Notes: a model not told the origin generated them from the letters alone. A DNA stretch of 64,000 nt from Chryseobacterium phocaeense (GCF_900169075.1 NZ_LT827015.1:868001-932000), one strand, 5' to 3'. Positions 9,257-19,098 are shown, numbered from the stretch's first letter. Numbers and translations are program-made.

Positions 9257-9565
9257 AAATATACACAGGAAAAATCTGCTTCATCTGCAAAATCTGCGTG
9301 AAAAACAAACAACTTCATAGGTTTTCAAAATCTATGAAGTTTAGCAATTCAGATTATTGTAAAATAAACACTATTAAATTTTATCTGAGATAAAATCCTT
9401 GCGCCTTAAAAAAAGCATCTGTTTATACACCTCGCGCCTTTGCGAAAAACCAACAAAATAGGAAGAAATTGAAAATCAATCTTTCCTCATAACATAGTAA
9501 AAAACCTGATTTTTCTATTCCCAACTAAAAAATCAACCGTAAATTTGCAGCATATTTCAAATGGT
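9257..9565. other. Intergenic with short repeats and a hairpin
   Basis: Gap between beta-mannosidase and AEC transporter genes. It holds a half GCAGAT-type element (three ATCTGC hexamers ending in CTGCGTGAAA, about 9268-9304), a 10-bp inverted repeat AACTTCATAG / CTATGAAGTT at 9311-9341 that may end transcription although no long T run follows, and the AEC promoter. No gene is seen. Confidence 0.5.
9540..9547 (+). promoter_or_regulatory. -7 element of AEC transporter gene
   Basis: TAAATTTG, an exact TAnnTTTG match. It contains the TTG that opens the longer reading frame, which argues that translation really starts at the ATG at 9566. Confidence 0.6.
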
Positions 9566-10474
9566 ATGGTAAATTTTGTTCTGATTGCAGTATGCATTAT
9601 CGCAGGAATGGTCTTCAAGGCAACAAAATCTATCCATCCCGATGCCCATAAAGGAATAAATACCTGGATCCTTTATCTTGCGCTGCCGGCAGTTTCATTT
9701 AAATATCTTCCAAAAGTAAAATGGACGGCCGAAATGCTGTTTCCTATCGCAGCCACTTTTCTGGTTGCCGTTTTCTGCTTCTTTTTCATGATGTTCTACA
9801 GCAAAAGTAAAGGCTATTCAAGGCGCTCCAGAAGCACACTCGAACTTACGAGTGGCTACAGCAATACTTCCTTTATCGGATTTCCGCTGATTAGTGCTTT
9901 TTATGGCGAAAGTCTGTTAAGTATAGCTATTATCTGTGACCAGACCATGTTTCTGGCATTATCCACATTAGGAATTATTGCCGCGGTAAAAGGGGGCAGC
10001 AGGTCAGGAAAAGTAAGCGCCGCATTTATTCTCAAAAGATTGATTACATTTCCTCCGCTGATAGGCTGTATTTCGGCTCTGATATTATCGCAGTTCATCG
10101 ATTTCTCCTCTGCAGAACCAATTTTTGATAAGCTGGCCGCAACGGTAAGCCCGCTGGCATTATTTTCTGTAGGGCTTCGGCTGAAATTCAACGGATGGAA
10201 GAAACTCATTCCACAGATGTCCGCTTCCATGCTTTATAAACTGATTCTGGCCCCGGCGATGGTGCTGGGACTGGCTCTGTTGCTCAATATAAAAGGCGAT
10301 GTAGCAAAAATTACAATCTTTGAGGCTGCCATGCCTACCGTGGTTACCTCCAGCATTATCGCAGAACAATTCAGACTGAATACCAAACTCACCAACTTGA
10401 TTATTGGCTTCAGCATCATTGTGGGTTTCCTCACTTCAGCCGTCTGGTACCAGATCACAGAATATTTTTTTTAA
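9566..10474 (+). CDS. AEC family transporter
   Basis: A 302-residue integral membrane protein with about ten helices, matching the auxin efflux carrier (AEC/malonate permease-like) family. Visible family features include the polar breaks in TSGYSNTSFIGFPLISAFYG and the C-terminal EAAMPTVVTSSIIAEQF segment. The family exports or imports small organic acids, and substrate cannot be told from sequence. The start at MVNFVLIAVC was chosen because the upstream in-frame TTG lies inside the predicted -7 box. Single-gene unit. Confidence 0.88.
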   Translation: MVNFVLIAVCIIAGMVFKATKSIHPDAHKGINTWILYLALPAVSFKYLPKVKWTAEMLFPIAATFLVAVFCFFFMMFYSKSKGYSRRSRSTLELTSGYSNTSFIGFPLISAFYGESLLSIAIICDQTMFLALSTLGIIAAVKGGSRSGKVSAAFILKRLITFPPLIGCISALILSQFIDFSSAEPIFDKLAATVSPLALFSVGLRLKFNGWKKLIPQMSASMLYKLILAPAMVLGLALLLNIKGDVAKITIFEAAMPTVVTSSIIAEQFRLNTKLTNLIIGFSIIVGFLTSAVWYQITEYFF

Positions 10475-10777
10475 GTATAATATCTCGCAGATTGTGCAGA
10501 TTCAGCAGATATTTGCGCTATTTTTATCTGCATGATCTGATTAATCTGCGTGAAATAAAATTTGAACCATTTAAGGATTATCAAGAATTTAAGAATATTA
10601 AGTTGAGCTTTGCTTTAAGGAAAAGATGGCCATGAAAAAAGTTTGTGTAATCTGAATAATCTGTGGGAAACATAAATAATCTGCCGGATTTTATCTCAAA
10701 ACAACAATATACAATCTCAACAAAAAATTGCAGTTCTCTCAGGAAAAATCTAATTTTACACTTTAAAAATTTCCCTT
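10475..10777. other. Intergenic with interrupted palindrome
   Basis: Dominated by a 65-base interrupted palindrome (10486-10550, listed separately). A degenerate copy of its right arm is at about 10646-10670 (AATCTGAATAATCTGTGGG). TAATTTTA at 10751-10758 is a one-mismatch -7 candidate for priA. No gene is seen. Confidence 0.5.
10486..10550. repeat. Interrupted palindrome with GCAGAT triplets
   Basis: Two 25-base arms (10486-10510 and 10526-10550) around a 15-base loop. Each arm holds three conserved blocks (CGCAGATT, CAGAT, GCAGAT in the left arm and their complements in the right) separated by 3-base spacers that do not pair. Half elements occur at 1481-1510 and 9268-9298. Confidence 0.75.
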
Positions 10778-13225
10778 GTGCATTACGCCCAGATCGTTTT
10801 ACCCCTTAATTTAAAAGGATCCTTCACCTATAAAGTCCCTGAAGAGCTGATAGCTGGTATTCAGCCGGGAATGCGCGTACTCGTTCCTTTCGGAGGGAAA
10901 AAGATTTACACCGGAATTGTTTTTGAACTTCACGATAATGCTCCTGAAAGCTTCGTAGCCAAGGAAGTAATCAGTATGCTGGATGACCGGCCTATTTTGC
11001 CGCAGGAGCAGATTGATTTCTGGAACTGGCTCTCAGACTATTATCTGTGCGGGTTGGGAGAAATTTACCGTTTTGCATTTCCTTCATCTTTAAAGCTTGA
11101 AAGTGAAACGTATTTAAAATTAAAACCCAACGTTCAGGTGGATTTTGAAAACCTGGATGTCAATGAAATGTACCTGATCCAGGCGTTGGAAGTACGCCAG
11201 CTGATCAATCTTACCGATATTGAAGCATTTATTCCTAAAAAGGAGATCATCAAAACAATTAATTCCCTGATTGACCTTCAGTACATTGAAATTGATGAAA
11301 AAATAGCGGAAAAGTACAAAGCAAAAGAAGTGGCTTACGTCAGGATCAGCGAGACGGTTTTAAATAATCAGAACCTGACGGATATCTTAATCAAACTCAA
11401 CAGGGCTGCGAAACAGAAAGACCTTTTTCTGGCGATTCTGGAAAAGCAGACAGAGCATCCGGAAATCCCCATCCGAAAAGCTGAACTCTTTGAGGATGAT
11501 TATTTCGGAAGTTCACATTTAAAAGGGCTTATGGATAAAGGTCTTGTGGATGAATATTTCATGCAGAAAGACAGGATTGAAAGCTATGAAGGTGAAATTG
11601 AAGAGCTGGACGAACTCTCCGAACAGCAGAAAGAGGCAAAAACAGAAATAGACGAAGCCTTTGAGGAAGGGAAAAACGTACTCCTTCATGGAGTGACCGC
11701 TTCCGGAAAAACGCATATTTATTTAGAAAAAATTGAAGAATACATCCAGGAAGGGAAAAATGTCCTGTTCCTGCTTCCTGAAATCTCCCTTACCAAGCAG
11801 ATCACTCAAAGACTGGAAAAAAAATACGGAAGACAGCTTGGTTTCTATCATCAGAAGCTTACGGATTTTGAACGTGTTGAGGTTTGGAGGAGAATCAGGC
11901 AGAATGATATTAAAATTCTGATCGGAACCCGGAATGCCATGTTCCTGCCATATCAGGACCTGGGACTTATTGTGGTGGATGAAGAACATGATTCTGCATA
12001 CAGACCCAGAGAAGCTTCCCCTTATTTCAATGCGAAAGATGCAGCTCTGGTGCTTGGCAATTTTTATGGGGCAGGAGTCATTTTAGGATCTGCAACCCCT
12101 TCCGTAGAGAGCTATTACAATGCAAGAAAAGATAAAATAAAATACATTTTTCTAAATGAAAGATTCGGGAATGTGAATCTGCCGGAGTATGAACTGATCA
12201 ACTTTAAAGAAGCCCAGGAATCCAAAAAAGTTTCCGGGAATTTTTCTTTACACCTGATTGATGAGATCAAAAGAACGCTGGATGAAAAAAATCAGGCTAT
12301 TGTCCTTCACAACCGACGTGGTTATGCGAACGTCATAGAATGTGAAACCTGCGGATATGTAAATTATTGCTCCAATTGTGATGTGGTAATGACCTACCAT
12401 AAGGCGGCCAACGAAATGAAATGCCATTACTGCGGGCAGAGGGCGTCAAAACCCAGATCGTGTCCGAAATGTCAGTCGGAAAACCTGAATGAAAGGGGAG
12501 TAGGCGTAGAGCAGATTCATGAAGAAGTATCCAAACTCTTTCCGGATCATGAAGTAGACCGAATGGACGTGGATTCGATGCGTAAAAAATTCGCGTATGA
12601 AAAATTGTATGAAAAAATAGAAGACCGGGAGACGGATATCATCGTGGGAACACAAATGATTTCCAAAGGCCTCGATTTTGACCATATCGAGCTGGTGACC
12701 ATTCCAAAAGCGGACTCCCTTCTGTATGTGCAGGATTTCCGTGCAGAAGAAAGAGCTTACCAGCTGATCACGCAGGTATCTGGAAGAGCAGGAAGAGTTT
12801 CTGGAAAAGGAAAAATTTTAATCCAGACCTACAATCCCGAGCATTCTGTTTTCCAGCTGATTAAAATGAATAATCCTGCAAAAATCTATAAATATATCCT
12901 TACCGAGCGCCAGAAATTTCATTATCCGCCATTTACAAAGCTCATTATGATCGAGCTGAAGCATAGAAAAGAAGATAAGGTCAACAGGGCTTCCCGGTTT
13001 CTGGGTTCTATCCTGCGAAAATATCTTCCCGAAGAATGTGTTTTGGGGCCAGAAAGAGCACAGATTGCCCGACTTAATAATTTATACCAGTTCCAGATTA
13101 TGCTCAAACTTCCACGCGGGAAAAAATATGATCAGTATAAAAAAATGGTATTGTTAAGTTTGAATGAGTTTGACGAAATTACTGCGTATCAAAGCATTAA
13201 AAAAGATGTTTTTGTAGATTTTTAA
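10778..13225 (+). CDS. priA: Primosomal protein N' (replication restart helicase)
   Basis: PriA, the 3'-5' DNA helicase that reloads the replisome at stalled forks. The 815 residues hold the N-terminal DNA-binding domain (HYAQIVLPLNLKGSFTYKVP), Walker A GVTASGKT (305-312), DEEH box (401-404) and the zinc-binding cysteine cluster beginning at Cys522 (CETCGY, CSNC, CHYCG, CPKC), then helicase motifs V/VI (ITQVSGRAGR). The start is a GTG: the homologous N-terminus begins at exactly this codon and no ATG is available nearby. Monocistronic. Confidence 0.96.
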   Translation: MHYAQIVLPLNLKGSFTYKVPEELIAGIQPGMRVLVPFGGKKIYTGIVFELHDNAPESFVAKEVISMLDDRPILPQEQIDFWNWLSDYYLCGLGEIYRFAFPSSLKLESETYLKLKPNVQVDFENLDVNEMYLIQALEVRQLINLTDIEAFIPKKEIIKTINSLIDLQYIEIDEKIAEKYKAKEVAYVRISETVLNNQNLTDILIKLNRAAKQKDLFLAILEKQTEHPEIPIRKAELFEDDYFGSSHLKGLMDKGLVDEYFMQKDRIESYEGEIEELDELSEQQKEAKTEIDEAFEEGKNVLLHGVTASGKTHIYLEKIEEYIQEGKNVLFLLPEISLTKQITQRLEKKYGRQLGFYHQKLTDFERVEVWRRIRQNDIKILIGTRNAMFLPYQDLGLIVVDEEHDSAYRPREASPYFNAKDAALVLGNFYGAGVILGSATPSVESYYNARKDKIKYIFLNERFGNVNLPEYELINFKEAQESKKVSGNFSLHLIDEIKRTLDEKNQAIVLHNRRGYANVIECETCGYVNYCSNCDVVMTYHKAANEMKCHYCGQRASKPRSCPKCQSENLNERGVGVEQIHEEVSKLFPDHEVDRMDVDSMRKKFAYEKLYEKIEDRETDIIVGTQMISKGLDFDHIELVTIPKADSLLYVQDFRAEERAYQLITQVSGRAGRVSGKGKILIQTYNPEHSVFQLIKMNNPAKIYKYILTERQKFHYPPFTKLIMIELKHRKEDKVNRASRFLGSILRKYLPEECVLGPERAQIARLNNLYQFQIMLKLPRGKKYDQYKKMVLLSLNEFDEITAYQSIKKDVFVDF

Positions 13226-13385
13226 CAATTTTTAACAAATTTTACGGTCTTTTATAAGACTTCTGTATACCTTTTTCTGACAATAATTTCTACTTTTGAC
13301 CGTTGATTAAATGTTTGACTTTGTATTCTGGTGATTTAACCTTTCACTTTTTATAGGGTCAAACTATGGAACCAAAAAAAGATAG

Positions 13386-14855
13386 ATGGTAAATTACAGA
13401 AAATATATTTCAGGTGTAGCGGTATTGGCTTCTGGGTTTTTCCTTGCTCAATCTACCGTTTCTACAGTTCTTTACTCACAGGCTTACGACAATCAAAAGA
13501 ATTCTCTGAACCTTCCATCTCCCATTACTTCGGTAGCGGAGAGAACGGTGTTGTCTGCCAAAGAACTTGTAGATATTAATGTAAACACAATGATGGCGGA
13601 TCCTGTGCTGAAAAATGCAAGCTGGGGATTCGTAGTGTACGATCCTAAAACGAAGAAAGTAATCTCTTCGTACAACGAGAACACTCCTTTAGTTCCGGCT
13701 TCTACCACCAAGCTGCTGACCACGGAAACTGCTTTGAACCTTTTAGGGGAAAACTACCGTTGGATGACGCAGCTGGAATATTCCGGAACGGTAGATGAAA
13801 ACGGAGTTTTAAACGGAAACCTGTATGTAGTAGGAAGCGGTGACCCTTCACTGGGAACCAATAAAGCAGGGGCATGGTCTTACAGGGATATTATTTCAGA
13901 CTTCATGAGCGGACTTTCACGCGAGGGGATCAAAAAGGTAAATGGTGATATTATCATTCAGACAGCGCTTTTCAAAGGCAATATTGCAGTGCTTCCGGAA
14001 AATGTTGTATGGCTTGAAAACAATAATTACTATCTGCCTGTAGGAACTACCCGCGAGATTAATCCGGCCAATGAAAAACTGATTGTGAAAAAATCCGGGT
14101 TTTCTTCAGACAAGAAATATTTCTACGTTTCTCCCTATGTAAAGCAGATGGTGTACGCAGAAAAGTATGACGGAGACGGTTTTCTAACCACAAAGCTTCC
14201 TGATGCTCCGGCTTACCTTGCCAATTCTTTCAGAACGACCATGGTGAAAAGCGGAATAGGAGTGACCGGAAAAGTAACGCCAAGAATGACGGATGCAACG
14301 CCTGAAAGCAGAAAGCTGGTAGCAGCCTATAAATCTCCAACCTTAGGTGATATTGTATTCTACACGAACCAGCACAGTGACAATTCCCTGGCTGAAGCTT
14401 TGCTGAAAACAGTAGGCTTCCAGAAAATGGGCGATCAGACCTCGGAATCAGGAAGAATGGTTGTAACCAACCACCTGAGAGAAGATAGCTTCGATATGAT
14501 CGGTCTGAATTATATGGATGGAAGCGGGCTTTCAAGAAGCAATAATGTAACCCCGATTTCCCAGGTGAAGTTTCTGACCTCTCTGATGGATGAGAAATAT
14601 TACAAAACGTATTTCACTTCACTGCCTGTTGGAGGGCAGTCCGGGACACTGAAAAGAATGTTCATCGGTACCGGAAACGGACAGGTTTTTGCCAAGACCG
14701 GAACTCTGAATAAAGTAAAAACCCTGGCAGGATATCTTAAGACCAACTCAGGAAAAACATTAGTATTTTCATTAATGGTTAATAACTATTCAGGATCTGT
14801 GGATATGGTTAAGAAAAGGATGGAAAAAATCCTTGAACCGGCTCTGGATCTCTAA
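13386..14855 (+). CDS. dacB: D-alanyl-D-alanine carboxypeptidase/endopeptidase (PBP4)
   Basis: Low-molecular-mass class C penicillin-binding protein that trims peptidoglycan crosslinks in the periplasm. The 489 residues start with a signal peptide (VAVLASGFFLAQ) and show all three active-site motifs: SxxK (Ser106-Lys109 in PASTTKLLT), SxN (Ser331-Asp332-Asn333 in HSDNSLAE) and KTG (437-439 in AKTGTLNKV). Followed by a strong terminator that also precedes the M1 peptidase gene. Confidence 0.95.
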   Translation: MVNYRKYISGVAVLASGFFLAQSTVSTVLYSQAYDNQKNSLNLPSPITSVAERTVLSAKELVDINVNTMMADPVLKNASWGFVVYDPKTKKVISSYNENTPLVPASTTKLLTTETALNLLGENYRWMTQLEYSGTVDENGVLNGNLYVVGSGDPSLGTNKAGAWSYRDIISDFMSGLSREGIKKVNGDIIIQTALFKGNIAVLPENVVWLENNNYYLPVGTTREINPANEKLIVKKSGFSSDKKYFYVSPYVKQMVYAEKYDGDGFLTTKLPDAPAYLANSFRTTMVKSGIGVTGKVTPRMTDATPESRKLVAAYKSPTLGDIVFYTNQHSDNSLAEALLKTVGFQKMGDQTSESGRMVVTNHLREDSFDMIGLNYMDGSGLSRSNNVTPISQVKFLTSLMDEKYYKTYFTSLPVGGQSGTLKRMFIGTGNGQVFAKTGTLNKVKTLAGYLKTNSGKTLVFSLMVNNYSGSVDMVKKRMEKILEPALDL

Positions 14856-14876
14856 AACATATTATTTTAATATTCT

Positions 14877-14912
14877 AAAAACCTTTTAATCTATGATTAG
14901 AAGGTTTTTTTT
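14877..14912 (+). terminator. Terminator after dacB
   Basis: 15-bp stem (AAAAACCTTTTAATC-type arm against GATTAGAAGGTTTTT) with a TAT loop and T run. A recognisable relative of this hairpin lies in the same place upstream of the second M1 peptidase gene (about 17056-17088). Confidence 0.85.
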
Positions 14913-14919
14913 ATCTTTG
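14912..14919 (+). promoter_or_regulatory. -7 element of first M1 peptidase gene
   Basis: TATCTTTG, exact TAnnTTTG, 28 bases before the ATG. Its counterpart in the paralog is at 17091-17098, 27 bases before that start. Confidence 0.65.
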
Positions 14920-14939
14920 ATTTATCTAACCTTCTGAGT

Positions 14940-16865
14940 ATGAGAAAATTTTATCTTCTGTTGCTGGGCTTTCTGATCTCCCAGTCATTGTACAGCCAGA
15001 TTCATGAACAGAATATTGAAATGAAAGACCTTATCGCAAAAGAAATGAATGCTTTTACGAAGAAAATGACGGCCTACAATATCAATCCGAATACTTTAAA
15101 TTATGATCTTCAGTATCAGAGAATGAATGTAACGCTGGATCCTGCAGTCTACAATATTTCGGGTTCTGTAACGTCCCATTTTAAGCCTAATCAGGCCATG
15201 AGCAGTATTTATTTTGATCTGTCTGATGTTCTGGTGGTTTCCCAAGTGCAGTACCACGGAAGTAACCTGACTTTTCAGCAGCTTCCGACCAAAGAAATAA
15301 AAGTAGATTTTCCGGCATCTATTCCTGCCAATACACTGGATTCACTGACGATACATTATTCAGGTGCTCCTACCGCCGGCAATGCTTTTTCCACAACTGT
15401 ACAGAGCGGAGTACCTATTTTATGTACTTTAAGTGAGCCCTACGGGGCACAGGAATGGTTTCCCACGAAACAGAGCATGAATGACAAAATTGAAAGATTT
15501 GACTTTAAAATTACTACGCCTTCAACCTACAACGTTGCTGCCAATGGAAAATTAATGTCTGAGACAGCACTTCCCGGCGGCCAGAAACTGACCTTCTGGA
15601 GAACGGCTTATCCTACCGCTGCCTACCTGATTGCCCTTTCCATCACCAATTTTGTGAAGCTGAATGATACCATTGGAAATCCGCCATTTCCGTTTGTAAA
15701 TTATATATATCCGTCCACCAATGCTGATCCTGTAAGTATGGCCAATATTGAATGGACCAAAGAGATTATGACTACGTTTGAGAACTATTTCGGACCTTAT
15801 CCTTTCCGGAATGAGAAATACGGACATATGCAGTTCAAGTTCGGGGGAGGGATGGAGCATCAGACCATGTCTTCCATGGGAAGCTGGAGCAAAGGACTGA
15901 TTGCGCATGAGCTTGCCCACCAGTGGTTCGGGGACAAAGTGACCTGCGGAGCATGGAATGATATCTGGCTGAATGAAGGTTTTGCCACTTTCGGAGCAGC
16001 CCTGGCCAATGAAAAACTGCTGATGACCAACACGGAATTCAAAAATTTCCTGCTTGGGGAAATCAATAATATCACTTCTGCGCCTGACGGTTCTACGTAT
16101 GTTCCGGATGCTGATCTTTCTTCGGTCAGCAGGATTTTCAGCAACAGGCTGACATACGCAAAAGGGGCTTATATTCTGAGAATGATCAAGTGGATTCTCG
16201 GTGATCCTGCCTTTTATCAGGCCGTAAAAGATTATCACGCAAGACCGGCTTTGGCTTATAATTATGCAAAAACAGCAGATTTTAATGCCTCACTTTTACA
16301 GTCTACCGGCAGGGATTTCACAGAGTTTTTCAATGACTGGTTATATGGACAGGGTTATCCTTCCTATACCATCAAGTGGAGGCAAACCGGAAATCAGATC
16401 CTTTTTAAAGCGGGGCAGACCCAGAGCAATGCTTCTGTAAGCTTTTTTGAAATGCCGTTACCCATCAAAGTGAATGGAACCGGCGGGCAGACCGCTTATT
16501 TTGCATTGAATCATACGGCAAATAATCAGGGATTTCTGGAAACAGTTTCGTTTCCTGTCGCAAGCGTTGAATTCAATTATGAATACCAGATTCTGGAAAA
16601 AAACTCCAATGTTGTTCAGGATAATACATTAAGCGTTGATTCTGTGACGAAGGAAGATTTTGTGTTGTATCCGAACCCTGCAGAAAATATGCTGTACCTG
16701 AAAGGAATAGACAGATCAGCTGAATATTCAATACACGCTGCAGATGGACAATTGATAAGAAAAGCTGTATACCAGCCCGGAAAACCGGTCGGAATTTCAA
16801 CAATGGCTCCCGGAACTTATATTTTTACTATTAAAGATCAGCATATCAAGTTTATTAAATATTAA
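14940..16865 (+). CDS. T9SS-secreted M1 family metallopeptidase (copy 1)
   Basis: Zinc aminopeptidase of the M1 (gluzincin) family. The 641 residues have a signal peptide (MRKFYLLLLGFLISQSLYSQ), an N-terminal beta domain, the exopeptidase-type GGGMEHQT loop, and the zinc site HELAH (His323, Glu324, His327) with the third ligand Glu346 in NEGF. The last ~75 residues (from LYPNPAENM) are a type A T9SS sorting domain, so it is secreted or surface bound. Directly followed by a close paralog in the same direction. Confidence 0.95.
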   Translation: MRKFYLLLLGFLISQSLYSQIHEQNIEMKDLIAKEMNAFTKKMTAYNINPNTLNYDLQYQRMNVTLDPAVYNISGSVTSHFKPNQAMSSIYFDLSDVLVVSQVQYHGSNLTFQQLPTKEIKVDFPASIPANTLDSLTIHYSGAPTAGNAFSTTVQSGVPILCTLSEPYGAQEWFPTKQSMNDKIERFDFKITTPSTYNVAANGKLMSETALPGGQKLTFWRTAYPTAAYLIALSITNFVKLNDTIGNPPFPFVNYIYPSTNADPVSMANIEWTKEIMTTFENYFGPYPFRNEKYGHMQFKFGGGMEHQTMSSMGSWSKGLIAHELAHQWFGDKVTCGAWNDIWLNEGFATFGAALANEKLLMTNTEFKNFLLGEINNITSAPDGSTYVPDADLSSVSRIFSNRLTYAKGAYILRMIKWILGDPAFYQAVKDYHARPALAYNYAKTADFNASLLQSTGRDFTEFFNDWLYGQGYPSYTIKWRQTGNQILFKAGQTQSNASVSFFEMPLPIKVNGTGGQTAYFALNHTANNQGFLETVSFPVASVEFNYEYQILEKNSNVVQDNTLSVDSVTKEDFVLYPNPAENMLYLKGIDRSAEYSIHAADGQLIRKAVYQPGKPVGISTMAPGTYIFTIKDQHIKFIKY

Positions 16866-17090
16866 AACATAAGTTATAATCCAGTTTGATGGTCAATAAT
16901 CAACGCTTAAGTGCTGTAAATTGTGAAATCCAATTCTAATCTGTCTGAATTTTGTATTTAAAATATTGCATACTATTGTAAATAAGATGAATTAAATATT
17001 GTAAAAAATGACTAAATAGCAGATTTTTTTATTTAAAAATCTATTTTGTTTAAAATTAACCTTTTAATCTTTGATTGAAGGGTTTTTATT
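16866..17090. other. Spacer between M1 paralogs, hairpin included
   Basis: AT-rich spacer. Its last part (about 17050-17090) resembles the dacB terminator region: CCTTTTAATC / GATTGAAGGG with a T-rich tail, followed by the promoter. This indicates the duplicated block included the upstream terminator and promoter. Confidence 0.6.
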
Positions 17091-17098
17091 TATATTTG
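17091..17098 (+). promoter_or_regulatory. -7 element of second M1 peptidase gene
   Basis: TATATTTG, exact TAnnTTTG, spaced as in the first copy. Confidence 0.65.
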
Positions 17099-17117
17099 AG
17101 CCATAATTTATTTGGAT

Positions 17118-19049
17118 ATGAAAACACTTTACCTTCTGATTCTGAGCTGTTTGCTTTCACAGGTTGTATACAGCCAGCACGGACATGATCACAATATTGA
17201 AAAAAAAGGCCTGAGAGCAATGGAAATGAAATCCTTTGCAAAAAAAATGACCACTTACAACGTAAATAACAATACTTTAAATTACGATCTTCAGTACCAG
17301 AGAATGGATGTTTCGATTGACCCTGCCGTTAAAAATATTTCCGGTTCTGTGACTTCACACTTTAAGCCGAACCAGAGTATGAGCAGTATTTATTTTGACC
17401 TGGCGAATGTACTGACCGTTTCAGAGGTTAAATATCATGGAAATAACCTTACCTTTCAGCAGCTGGCTACAAAAGAAATAAAAATAGATTTTCCGGCATC
17501 TCTTCCCGCCAATACGTTGGATTCACTCACCATTACTTATTCAGGAGTCCCACCTTCTGGTAACGGATCTTTTTTCAATGGTAATCAGGGAGGAACATCC
17601 GTGCTTTCTACACTAAGTCAGCCTTATGGAGCACAGGACTGGTTTCCGACCAAGCAAAGCCTTAACGATAAAATAGAACGGTTTGATTTAAAGATAACGA
17701 CACCATCCCAATATAATGTCGCTTCCAATGGGAAACTCATGTCTGAAACCATACTTCCGGGATCGAAAAAACTGACTTTCTGGAGAACAGCTTATCCTAC
17801 TGCTGCCTACCTGATTGCGCTTTCTATTACTAATTTTACGAAGATCAACAGTACGATCGGTAACCCGCCGTTTCCGTTTGTGAATTATGTATTTCCGTCT
17901 ACCAATGCCAACGCAACAAAGATGGCAAATATTGAATGGACGAAACAGATTATGACGACCTTCGAAAACTATTTCGGACCTTATCCTTTCCGTAATGAAA
18001 AATACGGTCATATGGAATTCACATGGGGTGGAGGAATGGAGCATCAGACCATGTCTTCCATGGGAGGCTGGTCCAGGGATCTTATTGCCCATGAGCTTGC
18101 CCACCAATGGTTTGGAGATAAAATAACATGTGCTACATGGAATGATATCTGGCTGAATGAGGGTTTTGCAACATTCGGAGAACACCTGGCCAATGAAAAA
18201 CTCCTGATGACCAATGCACAGTTTATGAACTATCTTATAGACGAAAAAGATTATATTACCAGCAGCCCGGGAGGTAGCACATACGTTTCAGATGCAGAAC
18301 TGTCCAGTTCAAACAGGATTTTCAGCGGCAGGCTTTCCTATTCAAAAGGAGGATATATTGTAAGAATGATTAAATGGATTTTGGGCGATGATGCTTTCTA
18401 TCAGGCGGTGAAAGACTATCATGCAAGACCGGCTCTCGCTTACGGGTATGCAAGCACGGCAGATTTTAAAGCCTCGTTTCTTCAGTCCAGCGGAAAAGAT
18501 CTTACAGAGTTTTTCAATGACTGGCTATACGGGCAGGGCTATCCTACCTATACAATCAAATGGAGACAGACGGGCAACCAGATTCTTTTTAAAGCCGGAC
18601 AGACCCAGAGCAGCTCTTCAGTAAGCTTTTTTGAAATGCCTCTACCCATCAAAGTGAATGGAACAGGTGGGCAAACCGCTTATTTTGTGCTGAATCATAC
18701 TTCTAATAATCAAGGATTCCTCGAAAATGTTTCGTTTCCTGTGGCCAGTGTTCAGTTCAATTATGAGCACCAGATTCTGGAGAAAAATTCTACCGTAGTT
18801 CAGGATAATACATTAAGTGTTTCATCCGTAGAAAAAGAAGACTTTGCATTATATCCGAATCCTGCAAAAAATGAACTGTTTTTAAAAGGAATAGACAGAT
18901 CTGTTGAGTATTCCATTCATGCCGCAGACGGTAAGCTGATCAGAAAAGATACTTACCGGCCTGGAAAATCAATAGGAATTGCAGAATTGGTTCCGGGAAG
19001 CTACATCATTACGGTTCAGGAAAAAAATATAAAGTTTTTAAAACATTAA
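17118..19049 (+). CDS. T9SS-secreted M1 family metallopeptidase (copy 2)
   Basis: Paralog of the preceding gene, very similar along its length, 643 residues. Zinc site HELAH (His325, Glu326, His329) with Glu348 in NEGF; GGGMEHQT loop conserved; type A T9SS sorting domain at the end (from LYPNPAKNE). Compared with copy 1 it has a His-rich mature N-terminus (HGHDH) and a small insertion near residue 155 (SGNGSFFNGNQGG). The ATG at 17118 was chosen over an in-frame TTG 6 bases earlier because it aligns with the start and the -7 spacing of copy 1. Confidence 0.95.
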   Translation: MKTLYLLILSCLLSQVVYSQHGHDHNIEKKGLRAMEMKSFAKKMTTYNVNNNTLNYDLQYQRMDVSIDPAVKNISGSVTSHFKPNQSMSSIYFDLANVLTVSEVKYHGNNLTFQQLATKEIKIDFPASLPANTLDSLTITYSGVPPSGNGSFFNGNQGGTSVLSTLSQPYGAQDWFPTKQSLNDKIERFDLKITTPSQYNVASNGKLMSETILPGSKKLTFWRTAYPTAAYLIALSITNFTKINSTIGNPPFPFVNYVFPSTNANATKMANIEWTKQIMTTFENYFGPYPFRNEKYGHMEFTWGGGMEHQTMSSMGGWSRDLIAHELAHQWFGDKITCATWNDIWLNEGFATFGEHLANEKLLMTNAQFMNYLIDEKDYITSSPGGSTYVSDAELSSSNRIFSGRLSYSKGGYIVRMIKWILGDDAFYQAVKDYHARPALAYGYASTADFKASFLQSSGKDLTEFFNDWLYGQGYPTYTIKWRQTGNQILFKAGQTQSSSSVSFFEMPLPIKVNGTGGQTAYFVLNHTSNNQGFLENVSFPVASVQFNYEHQILEKNSTVVQDNTLSVSSVEKEDFALYPNPAKNELFLKGIDRSVEYSIHAADGKLIRKDTYRPGKSIGIAELVPGSYIITVQEKNIKFLKH

Positions 19050-19070
19050 AATTGTTTATAATCAGTAACA

Positions 19071-19098
19071 AAAAAACGGACGTCAGGTCCGTTTTTTT
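19071..19098 (+). terminator. Terminator after second M1 gene
   Basis: ACGGAC / GTCCGT stem extended by A/T runs, 5-base loop, long T run. The flanking A run could make it bidirectional. Confidence 0.85.

Noticed and set aside
9545..9565. TTG as start of the AEC transporter
   Set aside because: The TTG lies within the predicted -7 box, so it cannot be part of the mRNA; the ATG at 9566 begins the first membrane helix.
15552..16238. 228-codon minus-strand frame in the first M1 gene
   Set aside because: Shadow of a coding strand with clear zinc-peptidase motifs; a similar shadow exists in the paralog at 17688-18185.
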